DNA of 64,000 bases from an uncultured Candidatus Saccharibacteria bacterium (GTDB lineage Bacteria; Patescibacteriota; Saccharimonadia; Saccharimonadales; Saccharimonadaceae), in contig CALEJV010000004.1 in NCBI GenBank assembly GCA_937898545.1, positions 20,188 through 84,187 of the forward strand, read 5' to 3'. Made by a program: the position numbers and the translations under genes. Of this stretch, positions 1 to 8,133 are shown one piece after another (positions within the stretch are counted from its first letter, which is position 1; each line of letters begins with the position of its first letter). The notes below the pieces were generated by a model. The model saw only the letters and a list, made by a program, of their open reading frames with translations. It had not been told where the DNA came from and made no database searches.

Positions 1-545
1 CCAAGGTGGTGAACTTTGGGGTGTTGTATGGGATGAGCCAGCATGGCCTGGCCGCCGCAGCGCAGATGAGCTATGCCGAGGCGCAGCACTTTATTGATGA
101 GTATTATCGCCTCCGGCCCAAGCTCAAGGCCTATATGGCGCAGACCATCCAGCAGGCGCACGATGCGGGCTTCGTCCAGACGCTGTTTGGCCGCCGCCGC
201 TGGACGCCGGATGTTGCGTCGCGCAACTTTGCAGTGCGCAGCGCTGCCGAGCGAGCAGCTGCCAATATGCCGATCCAAGGTACCGAGGCCGACCTCATGA
301 AGCTTGCCATGCTGGCGGTGGAAGACAAGCTGGCCCAGGCTGGAGAGCAGCTGGCTGATGGCGATGGCCAGCCGATTGGTTGGCAGGTGGTGCAGATTCA
401 CGATAGCATTATGGTTGAGTGCCCGCGCGCCCATGCCGAGCAGGTGAGCCATATCCTGCGCGAGACAATGGAGCATATTTATCCACAGCTTGGCGTTAAG
501 CTCAAAGTCGACGTCTCGATTGGTGATAATTGGGGACAGGTCTAA
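1..545 (+). CDS. polA: DNA polymerase I, C-terminal polymerase domain (5' partial)
   Basis: This is the 3' end of a family A DNA polymerase, the enzyme that fills gaps and processes Okazaki fragments; about 180 residues are visible. The window opens inside the O-helix motif (K-V-V-N-F-G-V-L-Y-G-M-S), which binds the incoming dNTP. Motif C reads QIHDSIMVE: the catalytic Asp is present, but the Glu that follows it in E. coli (HDE) is Ser. The protein ends in G-D-N-W-G, typical of the family C-terminus. The start and any 5' nuclease or 3'-5' exonuclease domains lie outside the window. The next gene has its own promoter 30 nt after the stop. The family assignment is secure from the two motifs. 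Confidence 0.96.
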   Translation, partial: KVVNFGVLYGMSQHGLAAAAQMSYAEAQHFIDEYYRLRPKLKAYMAQTIQQAHDAGFVQTLFGRRRWTPDVASRNFAVRSAAERAAANMPIQGTEADLMKLAMLAVEDKLAQAGEQLADGDGQPIGWQVVQIHDSIMVECPRAHAEQVSHILRETMEHIYPQLGVKLKVDVSIGDNWGQV

Positions 546-573
546 GAACACCAACCGAACAGAGGTCAGACTA

Positions 574-602
574 TAGACAAAGTATCGAGAGTGGTGTATA
601 AT
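574..602 (+). promoter_or_regulatory. Sigma70-like promoter of the 640 gene
   Basis: TAGACA (574-579) is followed after 17 nt by a perfect TATAAT (597-602). The predicted transcription start lies near 609. The leader carries AGAGG (629-633), 6 nt before the ATG at 640, so this gene uses a conventional leader with a ribosome binding site. Confidence 0.7.
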
Positions 603-639
603 CTGGGCCATCACAAGCAAAACAGAATAGAGGTTGGGC

Positions 640-1428
640 ATGGCACAAAGCGAAGCAGTAGATACATCATTTTCTAATGGTGGAGAGCGTGCTGGCGCTG
701 GCCTGCCCAGTCCGTATGATCCAGAGGCGTCTGCCGATAGCCTCGATCGCTCTACCTACCAGGCGACGCACGATGCCATCGTCGAAGCAGCCCAGGCGAG
801 TGGTGAGCTGCAGCCCCTGACTGAGGCGGAGATGGAGCGGCGGGCAGCGAACGAAGGAGTGGCGCGTCAGCTATTTGAAGCAGAGGTGCAGAGAGAAGAG
901 AGAGAAATTGAGGGTCGATTGGCAGATCAATCCCTGGATAAAAAAGAGCGAGAGAAGCTTGACGCTCGGCTCGACAAGTTGCGCGCGATAGAAAAGAAGG
1001 GGCCAACGTATGGCTTTTTGTACGATCCGGCGGGTAATATGGGCTCTCTAAAGCATTATGAATTTGGCTCGATGGATCTGGCCGATTGGCGAGTGGTCTG
1101 CTGTGATGTGGGTGGAGAACCGTATGAGGCGCGAGTGACTGATGCATGGCAATTGACTCGTGGTACATTTGGCGCAACTGGTCTTGTGCCAGATGATGCA
1201 ACAGCTCGGATAGTTGTGACAACAACGAGTGAGCAGGGAACAACACAATACGTTATTGACTGTTATGAAGGGAAGTCGCCTTTGGTTGTGGCGGTTGAAA
1301 CACCGAGTAAGGGTGGTGATCGCACGGTGACGCCATATTTGGCAGACTGGAGTCGGAGCGGTACTGCAACGGACGAGGTGGATAGAAGTAACTCACAGGA
1401 TGATGGTGAGATTGTCCGCGCAGCATAA
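640..1428 (+). CDS. Unrecognised protein, 262 aa, with a charged coiled-coil segment
   Basis: I do not recognise this protein. ATG 640 is preferred over the in-frame TTG at 634 because AGAGG sits 6 nt upstream of it. The first 40 residues are Ser/Gly/Ala-rich and probably disordered. Residues about 60-115 are dense in Glu, Arg and Lys with heptad-like spacing, suggesting a coiled coil. A more folded C-terminal half of mixed composition follows and contains a Cys-Cys pair (V-V-C-C-D-V). There is no signal peptide or membrane segment, so it is probably cytoplasmic. It stands alone between polA and a long gene-free stretch. A reading frame of 164 codons on the opposite strand is a shadow. Confidence 0.75.
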   Translation: MAQSEAVDTSFSNGGERAGAGLPSPYDPEASADSLDRSTYQATHDAIVEAAQASGELQPLTEAEMERRAANEGVARQLFEAEVQREEREIEGRLADQSLDKKEREKLDARLDKLRAIEKKGPTYGFLYDPAGNMGSLKHYEFGSMDLADWRVVCCDVGGEPYEARVTDAWQLTRGTFGATGLVPDDATARIVVTTTSEQGTTQYVIDCYEGKSPLVVAVETPSKGGDRTVTPYLADWSRSGTATDEVDRSNSQDDGEIVRAA

Positions 1429-1877
1429 GCGAGAATGTGTGAGGTGTGCCAGATACTGTAGTAAGCGGGTAACTTTCATCTTCTTTGCTACCTATCGCCC
1501 AGCGAGCAGGTAATTTCTTAGCTGGAGCAACGAGTGTGGTATATGTCTATATGTCGCATGTAACTTGCTGTAGTATCGCTCTTCGTACTGTCGAATAAGG
1601 AGACTTGTTGGTTTGTGCTTGGGTTTTTATGTGACTATTATTGCGGCGCGTGACTAGACTGGGTTAGAGAAGAGCAGTAGACGAGCATGTCAGCTTGATT
1701 GAGCAGCAACACTGAAGCTCTTGATAGGCAGCCCGCGTTCTAAGACGGTAGGTGTGCAAGTATCCTGAGAATCGCGCATCGTCTTTGTCGTCATATACGA
1801 GACTCAGATGCTCTTACTACTATTGATTGCATCCTTTTGCTTGCTCCACGGCTCTATGTAGTAGCTCTTTTACATAG
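1429..1877. other. Gene-free stretch, no feature recognised
   Basis: No reading frame with a start signal, no RNA gene and no clear terminator hairpin is seen here. An AAGGAG at 1597 leads only to an 8-codon frame. This stretch leads into the G-free tract. Confidence 0.5.
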
Positions 1878-2167
1878 CTTCTCCTTTTTATTTATTCATA
1901 TCTATCTATATTTCCATTTATATCTTTATACCCATCTCTCTATCTCTATAACTCTCTTTCTTTCATATTTCTCTATCTATTTCTATATCCATCTCTATAT
2001 TTCTCTATATCTATATTTCTATCTATTTCTCTATCTTTCTCTATCTCTATTTATCTCTATTTATCTCTATCTACTTATCTTTATCTTTATTTATCTATCT
2101 TTCTATTTCTCTATTTCTCTATTTCTATCTATATCCATACTTATATATCCATATATCCATCCATATC
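1878..2167 (+). repeat. 290-nt G-free, TATC/TTTC-type low-complexity tract
   Basis: From 1878 to 2167 the + strand contains only A, C and T; the flanking Gs are at 1877 and 2168. The sequence is an irregular mix of TATC, TCTC, TTTC and TATA units rather than a clean microsatellite. It stays open in one frame (1837-2190, Ile/Tyr/Leu/Ser/Phe only), but that is a consequence of composition and not a gene. A short purine-rich run (2196-2215) follows it. Confidence 0.9.
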
Positions 2168-2242
2168 GATCTCTCTCCTATTATATATAAATATATAAAA
2201 GAAGAGAAAAAAGAACCCACGCTAACAGAGAAAAAACAGGGT

Positions 2243-2274
2243 AAACCAGGCGAATTTCGAAATTCGCCTGGTTT
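2243..2274. repeat. 32-bp perfect palindrome
   Basis: AAACCAGGCGAATTTC (2243-2258) is followed with no spacer by its exact reverse complement (2259-2274). No U-run follows on either strand and no gene ends nearby, so it does not look like an intrinsic terminator. It could be a protein-binding site, or a hairpin in single-stranded DNA or RNA. Confidence 0.9.
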
Positions 2275-2438
2275 GAAGGAAGAAGATGGCAATGTTTTGG
2301 TAGATATATAGTGAATTAAGAGAAGCAGCAGAGCAGGTGATCTGGCAAGAGAAGTGTTCGCCTGCAGGTTGACGAAGGGGAAGCGAGGGGAGGAAGTGTA
2401 AGGCGACTGATATGTTGTGCGATTTGGGCTATGCTAGC

Positions 2439-2467
2439 TTGACTTTTCTTGCTGGAGGTTCTATTGT
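2439..2467 (+). promoter_or_regulatory. Promoter of the 2508 gene
   Basis: TTGACT (2439-2444), a 17-nt spacer, then TATTGT (2462-2467). The leader of about 33 nt contains GGAG (2495-2498), 9 nt before ATG 2508. Confidence 0.6.
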
Positions 2468-2507
2468 GTAACAAACTAATAACAATACACTCACGGAGAT
2501 ACCCCTT

Positions 2508-3647
2508 ATGACCTTAGTACCGCCAAATGGCAGAGATTTAAGCCCAGATCAGCTATGGGCGCTCAAGGAGAAGCTGCGCCGCAAAGGATATGACAAAACA
2601 GCCACGCAGCAACAAGCCGAAAATGAAGCTGCCGTTAATAGTCTCTACGCTGGCCTTGGTGGCAACAGCGTACCTAGCGGCACTACCTTCGACAAAATAG
2701 ACACCACTACACCAGAGAATAGCGACCCGGATGACCTTGCCAGGCAGGTGGATGCGCTGTATGGTTCTCCCCAATCCCATAAGCGAGAGAATCCTAATCC
2801 TGATGAGATGGCGACAAATCGCTTCTACTGGGACGTGAGCAAGACTGGCGAACCTGACGAGGCAGAGAAGGATAGTGTTTTGACGGATGAGCAATATGAG
2901 CCACTTACTCCTAAGGACGAGGGAGATCACTTGCTAAATGGCCGCCGGACGAGTGCACGCAAGGTGTATAATCAGCTTGATGCATCGACAGCCGATCGTT
3001 TGGCTGGGGAGGGTGACTCGCGGCTTGCGGCGCTTGATGTGATCGATGGCTTTGGCGACTCGATCCATGCCAACCAGAAGGGGAAGTTTGACAAGCAAAC
3101 GCACAAGACCGAGACCAAGGTGCAGCAGCAGTTTGAAAAGCTTGGCATTGACGAGCATCTTGATATGCATGATGGTGATGTCCAACAGCGCATAAAAACC
3201 CGCGTCACTACAGAAGTGCTGGAAGCTGGCGTGGGTGACACCGGTGAGTACGTGATGGGCAAAGACCAGGTGTATACCGAGACACATGGTGATATTCTCA
3301 ATACCGACAAAGCGCGTGAAGCAGTGCGAGCTGTTGCAGCAGAAGAGTTTTTGCTGTGCATCAAAAATGGTGATATTGCATATAATGCGCTTGCAGCAGC
3401 TGACCCATCACTCGCACGTTTTGTTAGTGGCTATGGGAACTTTTTCTCTGACCGCAATATTGAGAGCGAGACGAATAAGAACCTCGCCGAGCTGGGTCGC
3501 CGTCTTGAGCAGTCGGATCCTGCTATGCAGTTGATGCAGCAGATGCAAGAGCAAAAGCTCGCTGCAGCGCCATCTCCCGAGAACACGCAAAACACCAAGC
3601 AGCAGCAATCTATTGCCGAGCACTTTGGCTTCGATCTTGCGGCATAA
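2508..3647 (+). CDS. Unrecognised hydrophilic protein, 379 aa
   Basis: I do not recognise this family. ATG 2508 has GGAG 9 nt upstream and a TTGACT/TATTGT promoter before it. The protein is strongly hydrophilic, rich in Asp, Glu, Lys and Gln, and has no membrane segment or signal peptide. The N-terminal 140 residues are low in hydrophobics and look disordered (repeated P-N-P-D-E-like stretches). The middle (about residues 150-300) is more helical. The C-terminus is Gln-rich (Q-L-M-Q-Q-M-Q-E-Q-K). It is a single-gene transcription unit. No function is proposed. Confidence 0.75.
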   Translation: MTLVPPNGRDLSPDQLWALKEKLRRKGYDKTATQQQAENEAAVNSLYAGLGGNSVPSGTTFDKIDTTTPENSDPDDLARQVDALYGSPQSHKRENPNPDEMATNRFYWDVSKTGEPDEAEKDSVLTDEQYEPLTPKDEGDHLLNGRRTSARKVYNQLDASTADRLAGEGDSRLAALDVIDGFGDSIHANQKGKFDKQTHKTETKVQQQFEKLGIDEHLDMHDGDVQQRIKTRVTTEVLEAGVGDTGEYVMGKDQVYTETHGDILNTDKAREAVRAVAAEEFLLCIKNGDIAYNALAAADPSLARFVSGYGNFFSDRNIESETNKNLAELGRRLEQSDPAMQLMQQMQEQKLAAAPSPENTQNTKQQQSIAEHFGFDLAA

Positions 3648-3683
3648 TCACAGGGGTTTTTCCGCATTATACTCTCGGATCTA

Positions 3684-3712
3684 TTGAGTTTTTGTAGGCT
3701 TTGTGGTATTGT
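3684..3712 (+). promoter_or_regulatory. Promoter giving a leaderless start at 3719
   Basis: TTGAGT (3684-3689), a 17-nt spacer, then TATTGT (3707-3712), with the ATG at 3719 only 6 nt beyond the box. Transcription should begin at or next to the A of the ATG, and no Shine-Dalgarno sequence is present. Confidence 0.6.
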
Positions 3713-3718
3713 ACTCTC

Positions 3719-4324
3719 ATGTATAAAGGCGAGCGGCCAAAAGTTTTTCCAATTATTGTCACTATCTTGGTGATTTCGTTGGTGGTGGCAGCAGTGGCGT
3801 CGGTCATCCGCATGGTGGCGACCCGCCAGGAGACGAACAACACCAATACGCAGCAATCAGCCGAGAGCTTCTACGACCAAGTGGTGGCGCACAATGCGAC
3901 CAACAGTGTCCGCTGGACGGTGCGTGGGCCGATTGTGGCAGATGAGACCTTCCGCTCGTACCAGATCGAGATTTCGCCCAATAAGCGGACATATACGGTG
4001 TATCAGGGCTACTTAGACAAGCAGCTCGACCGTAAGGAGTTTGAGAACAACCAGCAGGCCTACGAGCAACTTGTGTATGCTCTCAGCAAGGCGCAGATCC
4101 AAGATACGCGCACGGTGGATGACGACGACGTGCGTGGGGTGTGTGCCACTGCTGGGCGACTCTACACCTTTGAGACGATGGATAGCGGCACGACGAAGAC
4201 GCGCATCTGGACATCGAGCTGTCAAGGTTCACCCGGCTCGATGAAGGCCGATGTACCCAAGATCCATGCACTCTTTGCCAACCAGATCCCTGGCTTTGCA
4301 CCGATGTTTGATAAGACGCAATAA
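3719..4324 (+). CDS. Unrecognised single-pass membrane protein, 201 aa
   Basis: A short basic N-terminus (M-Y-K-G-E-R-P-K) is followed by one hydrophobic helix at about residues 9-32 and a soluble domain of some 165 residues predicted to lie outside the cell. Two cysteines in the soluble domain (in V-C-A-T and S-S-C-Q) could pair. ATG 3719 is chosen because the promoter box ends 6 nt before it; a TTG 18 nt upstream would lie over the -10 box. No family is recognised. Topology suggests an anchored cell-surface protein of an episymbiont, which is inference only. Confidence 0.75.
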   Translation: MYKGERPKVFPIIVTILVISLVVAAVASVIRMVATRQETNNTNTQQSAESFYDQVVAHNATNSVRWTVRGPIVADETFRSYQIEISPNKRTYTVYQGYLDKQLDRKEFENNQQAYEQLVYALSKAQIQDTRTVDDDDVRGVCATAGRLYTFETMDSGTTKTRIWTSSCQGSPGSMKADVPKIHALFANQIPGFAPMFDKTQ

Positions 4325-4417
4325 AAAGGCGCTATATGGCTGGCGTCTAGGGTTCGAGTAGTCCTGGCAATCTTATGCTGCTTCGCTTTATATTCCTATT
4401 GAGTGGGACATTATATG

Positions 4418-4446
4418 GGCCGACATTCTGCTTGCGTGTCGGCCTC
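4418..4446 (+). terminator. Probable terminator hairpin after the 3719 gene
   Basis: GGCCGACA (4418-4425) pairs perfectly with TGTCGGCC (4437-4444) across an 11-nt loop. Only a weak TCTT follows, so termination strength is uncertain. Confidence 0.45.
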
Positions 4447-4550
4447 TTACATTAGGCTAAAAGAGATTATGACAATCTGCTTTCAGTGCAGTGATAGGGA
4501 AGAAGAGCTCATGCTAGCCACGCTCTACTACCAATGGTATAATCGAGCGT

Positions 4551-5126
4551 ATGATTCGTGCAGTGATTTTTGATTGTTTTGGCGTGCTCTATGGTGGGAG
4601 TATTGAGGTGCTCATGGCGCAGTGCCCGCCGGATCGCCGAGCCGAGCTAGAGGATATTAACAAGCAGTCGGACTATGGCTATATCTCGCGGCAGGAGTTT
4701 ATTACAGAGGTGGCACGGCTCTCGGAGCAGACGCCAGCCCAGATAGCGGCGTTGCTTGAGCAGGTGCATGTGCGCAATAGCGAGCTGATCGCCATGATTC
4801 ACACGCTGCGCCAGCGTTACCCAGCCATCAAAGTAGGACTACTGAGCAATGTGGGGAGTGATACGATCGAGCGGCTGTTTACCCCTGATGAGCTGCGCGA
4901 GCTCTTTGATGCCGTGGTGCTCTCGTATGCCGAGCACATTGCCAAGCCAAGCCGCGAGGCCTTCGAGCTAGCAGCAGATCGGCTCGGCGTGTCGCCTGGC
5001 CAATGTGTGATGATCGATGACCGGCTAGACAACTGCTCTGGGGCTGAAGCTGCTGGCATGCGTGCTATTCTCCATACAGCCAATAGCCGCACGATGGCCG
5101 AGCTTGAGGAGCTGGTGGGGGAGTGA
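4551..5126 (+). CDS. HAD-superfamily (subfamily IA-like) hydrolase, 191 aa
   Basis: This is a haloacid-dehalogenase-fold phosphohydrolase; the substrate cannot be read from sequence. Motif I is F-D-C-F-G-V-L with the nucleophile Asp at residue 8. The usual second Asp (DxD) is Phe, as in other FDxxGVL-type members. Motif II is L-L-S-N-V (about residue 97) and motif IV is M-I-D-D-R-L-D-N (about residue 152). The segment between motifs I and II is a helical cap of C1 size. ATG 4551 lies 7 nt after TATAAT (4538-4543, preceded by TGG) and has no ribosome binding site, so a leaderless start is likely. The stop overlaps the next gene's start (TGATG), implying coupled translation. Confidence 0.88.
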   Translation: MIRAVIFDCFGVLYGGSIEVLMAQCPPDRRAELEDINKQSDYGYISRQEFITEVARLSEQTPAQIAALLEQVHVRNSELIAMIHTLRQRYPAIKVGLLSNVGSDTIERLFTPDELRELFDAVVLSYAEHIAKPSREAFELAADRLGVSPGQCVMIDDRLDNCSGAEAAGMRAILHTANSRTMAELEELVGE

Positions 5127-5662
5127 TGACACCCGTGTGGCTTGGGCTGATGGCCGGTTGTTTGCTTGTGCTGTTTGTCTATACACTGTGGATGGTGCCG
5201 CCGCAGCTTGGCAAGACGCTCAGTATGCATATTGAGCAGCGGACGAAGACGGTGATTGCGGGCAAGATTCTTTTGCCACTGACTGGCCTGAGCCTTGCGC
5301 TGTGGGCTGTACAGTCGGCATTGCCACGAGCGGTGCAGCTCCTCCTTCTTGTTGTGAGTCTTAATTTTTGTGTGATGGGATTGGTGCCATTTGGCGTGAG
5401 CCAGCGGCGCACGCTGATCCACAACATTGCAGCCTGGGGCTGTATACCGGTTATAACGATCATTGAGGCGCTTGTCCTGCTGAGCGATACTCATCCGGTG
5501 GTGCGGGTGGTAACGAGCGGCGCTCTGGTGTGCCAGGCTATTGTTCTTGGTTGCTACTTCTTTGCTAAGCCGTGGCATCGCTATATTATGCTGGTAGGGC
5601 AAGCGATTTATTTTTCGCTTTTTGTGGCGATGATCTGGGCGATGGAGCGTTTTCATGCCTGA
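5126..5662 (+). CDS. Unrecognised polytopic membrane protein, 178 aa
   Basis: An integral membrane protein with about five hydrophobic helices (near residues 4-24, 45-65, 68-90, 100-122 and 127-145, with a further one near the end). It has no catalytic motif that I recognise. The start ATG 5126 overlaps the TGA of the HAD gene (TGATG); GTG 5123 in the same frame is an alternative. Its 3' end overlaps the start of mutM by 8 nt, so HAD hydrolase, membrane protein, mutM and holA probably form one transcript. Polytopic topology is clear; the function is unknown. Confidence 0.75.
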   Translation: MTPVWLGLMAGCLLVLFVYTLWMVPPQLGKTLSMHIEQRTKTVIAGKILLPLTGLSLALWAVQSALPRAVQLLLLVVSLNFCVMGLVPFGVSQRRTLIHNIAAWGCIPVITIIEALVLLSDTHPVVRVVTSGALVCQAIVLGCYFFAKPWHRYIMLVGQAIYFSLFVAMIWAMERFHA

Positions 5663-6536
5663 GCTTCCCGAAGTTGAGACGATTCGTACGAGCTTAGCTC
5701 GCTTGGTGGTGGGGAAGCAGATTGTGGCAAGTACGGTGTACGACTCGCCCAAGAGCTTTCCCAACGACCCTGCGGCAGTGGCGCACTTCCTGCACGGTGC
5801 GACCATCACGGCGGTGGAGCGCCGCGCTAAAGTGCTGCTGATTCGCCTGAGCACCAACTACACGCTGGTGGTGCACCTCAAGATGACGGGCCAGCTGCTC
5901 TTCGTTGGTGAGGAGCGCTGGGGTGGTGGCCACCCAAACGATAGCTTTCTCCACGAGCTGCCCGACCGCTTAACGCGGGTAGCGCTGACCTTTGCGGATA
6001 GCGCGCATTTATACTTTAATGACCTGCGCAAATTTGGCTGGATGAAGCTCTATCCTACACCAGAGGTGGCGCAGCTGCCCTTTATGCAAAAAGTCGGGCC
6101 CGAGCCGCTCGACCCGCATACCACAGCGGCGCAATTCGTCGCGCGCATCCGCCGGCGCAACGGCACGACCATCAAGGCGGCCATCCTTGACCAAACGACC
6201 ATCGCTGGCGTGGGGAATATCTATGCCGATGAATCGCTATGGATGACGCAGCTCCACCCCGCCACGCGGGTACGTATGGTGGATGATGAGCAGCTTGCCG
6301 CGCTCTTTGCCCATATTCGGCAGGTGCTGCAGCTCAGTATTGATAAGGGTGGCAGCACCGACCGCAATTACGTCGATGCTGAAGGTAAGAAGGGGAGCTA
6401 CCTAGCCTTTGCGCAGGTGTTTCGGCGTGAGGGGCAGCCCTGCCCGCGCCACCCCGACGTAGAGATTATCAAGATTCGCGTGGCCGGCCGCGGCACGCAC
6501 ATTTGCCCGGTGTGCCAGGTGAAAGTGGGGGAGTAG
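5655..6536 (+). CDS. mutM: Formamidopyrimidine-DNA glycosylase (Fpg/MutM), 293 aa
   Basis: A bifunctional base-excision enzyme that removes 8-oxoguanine and formamidopyrimidines and nicks the abasic site. The N-terminus M-P-E-L-P-E-V-E-T supplies the catalytic Pro after Met removal and the catalytic Glu. The conserved Lys region (R-R-A-K-V-L-L) and the helix-two-turn-helix motif (G-V-G-N-I-Y-A-D-E) are present. The C-terminal zinc finger reads C-P-R-H then C-P-V-C, so the second ligand is His instead of the usual Cys. Length matches the family. It overlaps the preceding gene by 8 nt and lies 3 nt before holA. Confidence 0.96.
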   Translation: MPELPEVETIRTSLARLVVGKQIVASTVYDSPKSFPNDPAAVAHFLHGATITAVERRAKVLLIRLSTNYTLVVHLKMTGQLLFVGEERWGGGHPNDSFLHELPDRLTRVALTFADSAHLYFNDLRKFGWMKLYPTPEVAQLPFMQKVGPEPLDPHTTAAQFVARIRRRNGTTIKAAILDQTTIAGVGNIYADESLWMTQLHPATRVRMVDDEQLAALFAHIRQVLQLSIDKGGSTDRNYVDAEGKKGSYLAFAQVFRREGQPCPRHPDVEIIKIRVAGRGTHICPVCQVKVGE

Positions 6537-6539
6537 CCG

Positions 6540-7481
6540 ATGCTTTATCTCATCGTGGGAAAGAATAGCTACGTAGCAGAGCAAGAGCTGGCGAAGATTA
6601 CTCAGCACGCGCCAGTGCCAGCAGAACACATCGATACTCAGCAGCTTGATGCCGCGGGTTTGGCTGAACTGGTGCGCGGCGTGTCGCTCTTTGCGGTGCA
6701 GCGGCTCATTGTGCTGCGACGCCTGTCTGAGCGCCCAGACCTCTGGGAGCAGCTTGGCCAGTGGGCCCATGATATTCCTGACGAGACGACGCTTGTGCTG
6801 GTAGAGCCAGGGCTAGATAAGCGCACCAAAACGTACAAAGCACTGCACAAAGCCGCGACTATCATCGCTGCTGACCCACTGACCGACCGGCAGCGTCCTG
6901 CCGCCGAGCGGTGGCTGCGCCAGCTCGCTAATAGACGCGGCGTGTCGCTGAGCTCAGCGCATGTGCGCAGCATGGTAGAGCGAGCTCTGGTGCCGGATGA
7001 AAAGGGATATGGCGGGTCGATCGACCAGCTGCAGCTGGCGCACGCTATCGACGCATTGGCTCAGCTCGAGACTATTACCGATGATGCAATTGCCACCGTG
7101 TTGCCACCGGCTCGTGAGTTCTCAGTCTTTGATGTTGTAACCCTCGCAGTAGAGCGCCGAGGTCCAGCTTTGCGAGCTGCCTTAGATGAGCTGCGCCTGA
7201 GTCACGACCCATACCAAACTGCGGCGCTTATTTGGGCGCAGTGGACTCAGCTGGCGGCGATTGCATGCTATGGCGAGGCAGGGGAGGCAGAGATTGCGCG
7301 CGAGCTCTCGCTCCACCCCTACGTCGTCAAAAAAACCAAGCCGCTCACCACGCAGGTCGCGCCAGCTGATATTCGCACCCTCACCCAGCGGGCTGCTCAG
7401 CTTGATGCCGACATGAAGACGACAGGCATACCACCGTGGGATGCAGTGGAGAGCTTCTTGTTTGCGGTGGCGGGGCGGTAG
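6540..7481 (+). CDS. holA: DNA polymerase III subunit delta, 313 aa
   Basis: The clamp-loader delta subunit, which opens the sliding clamp. Support comes from the N-terminal M-L-Y-L-I-V-G-K-N pattern, the following L-V-L-V-E-P-G-L-D-K-R-T-K-T-Y-K-A-L segment typical of the AAA+-like fold without a Walker A motif, a C-terminal all-helical collar domain, and a length close to the usual 310-340. It starts 3 nt after the mutM stop and has no evident ribosome binding site, so it is likely coupled to mutM. In many bacteria holA neighbours rpsT, which lies about 730 nt downstream here. Confidence 0.88.
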   Translation: MLYLIVGKNSYVAEQELAKITQHAPVPAEHIDTQQLDAAGLAELVRGVSLFAVQRLIVLRRLSERPDLWEQLGQWAHDIPDETTLVLVEPGLDKRTKTYKALHKAATIIAADPLTDRQRPAAERWLRQLANRRGVSLSSAHVRSMVERALVPDEKGYGGSIDQLQLAHAIDALAQLETITDDAIATVLPPAREFSVFDVVTLAVERRGPALRAALDELRLSHDPYQTAALIWAQWTQLAAIACYGEAGEAEIARELSLHPYVVKKTKPLTTQVAPADIRTLTQRAAQLDADMKTTGIPPWDAVESFLFAVAGR

Positions 7482-7546
7482 TGGGAGTGGTCCAGATAGA
7501 CGCGTGAGCGTTGGACAGATAAAGCACTTGGTGTATAAGAACGTGG

Positions 7547-7552
7547 TATACT
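7547..7552 (+). promoter_or_regulatory. Probable -10 box (TATACT) of the 7593 gene
   Basis: TATACT preceded by TGG. No convincing -35 is seen at standard spacing. It is followed by a leader with a strong AAGGAGG (7581-7587). Confidence 0.45.
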
Positions 7553-7592
7553 ATCACCATACAAACACCACTGCAATGCCAAGGAGGTGTAT

Positions 7593-8111
7593 ATGGCTAC
7601 AGTACAGACAACAGTTACTACTCAGATGGTGCACACACAGCAGCATTCGCCAGGGCGGCAGTATGGCGTACGCGCATGTCTGCTCATTGCGAGCCTTGCA
7701 CTGGCCTGCCAGGCGTTTGTCGATATCTTTATTGGGTGGCGTGCACATACGGTTGTTACATCAAGTGGCGGCCGGCCAACCGGATTGGCACCTGATATGA
7801 CGGTGCCGAATATCTTGTTTGTCTTCGGTATTAATCTTGCTATCCAAGCCATCTACCTTGCCTACACGGCGATTCGTCCCCGAGCCATCCGGAGCAAAGG
7901 AAAGCAGGGGATTGCCATCGTTGCTATCCTTGCTTATCCTGTTGCCGACATGGTGAAGTATACACTCTTCCACCACATTCTCCATACCGGTGTGCCATAC
8001 AACACATTCCTTGATGGGCCTGTACCGTGGACGTCTGGGCTTGTGCTCACCATCGCTGGTTCGCTCTACTTGTGGTATGTGCTGCTGCGGCCGCAAAAGA
8101 GCGAGCGCTAG
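7593..8111 (+). CDS. Unrecognised four-helix membrane protein, 172 aa
   Basis: ATG 7593 is chosen over the in-frame GTG at 7587 because AAGGAGG (7581-7587) lies at ideal distance. About 25 hydrophilic Thr/Gln/His-rich residues are followed by four hydrophobic helices, near residues 28-50, 70-92, 105-125 and 143-163. The loop after helix 1 contains T-S-S-G-G-R-P-T-G. No known family motif is recognised. It is one of the few genes here with a textbook ribosome binding site, which suggests strong translation. It stands alone between holA and rpsT. Confidence 0.78.
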   Translation: MATVQTTVTTQMVHTQQHSPGRQYGVRACLLIASLALACQAFVDIFIGWRAHTVVTSSGGRPTGLAPDMTVPNILFVFGINLAIQAIYLAYTAIRPRAIRSKGKQGIAIVAILAYPVADMVKYTLFHHILHTGVPYNTFLDGPVPWTSGLVLTIAGSLYLWYVLLRPQKSER

Positions 8112-8133
8112 TAGCCCCAAGGTTGGCCGGCTC

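Noticed and set aside
479..487. TTATCCACA, a DnaA-box sequence
   Set aside because: It is a single copy inside the polA coding region with no cluster of boxes, A+T-rich unwinding element or dnaA gene nearby.
1837..2190. 117-codon open frame through the G-free tract
   Set aside because: Product is only Ile/Tyr/Leu/Ser/Phe-type residues, caused by a strand without G; there is no ribosome binding site and no protein-like complexity.
4350..4370. GGTTCGAG resembling a tRNA T-loop
   Set aside because: No complementary T-stem, anticodon arm or acceptor stem around it.
4817..5857. 346-codon open frame on the minus strand
   Set aside because: It runs antisense across the HAD hydrolase, the membrane protein and mutM, is His/Arg/Ser-rich, and has no start signal; it is a shadow of real genes.
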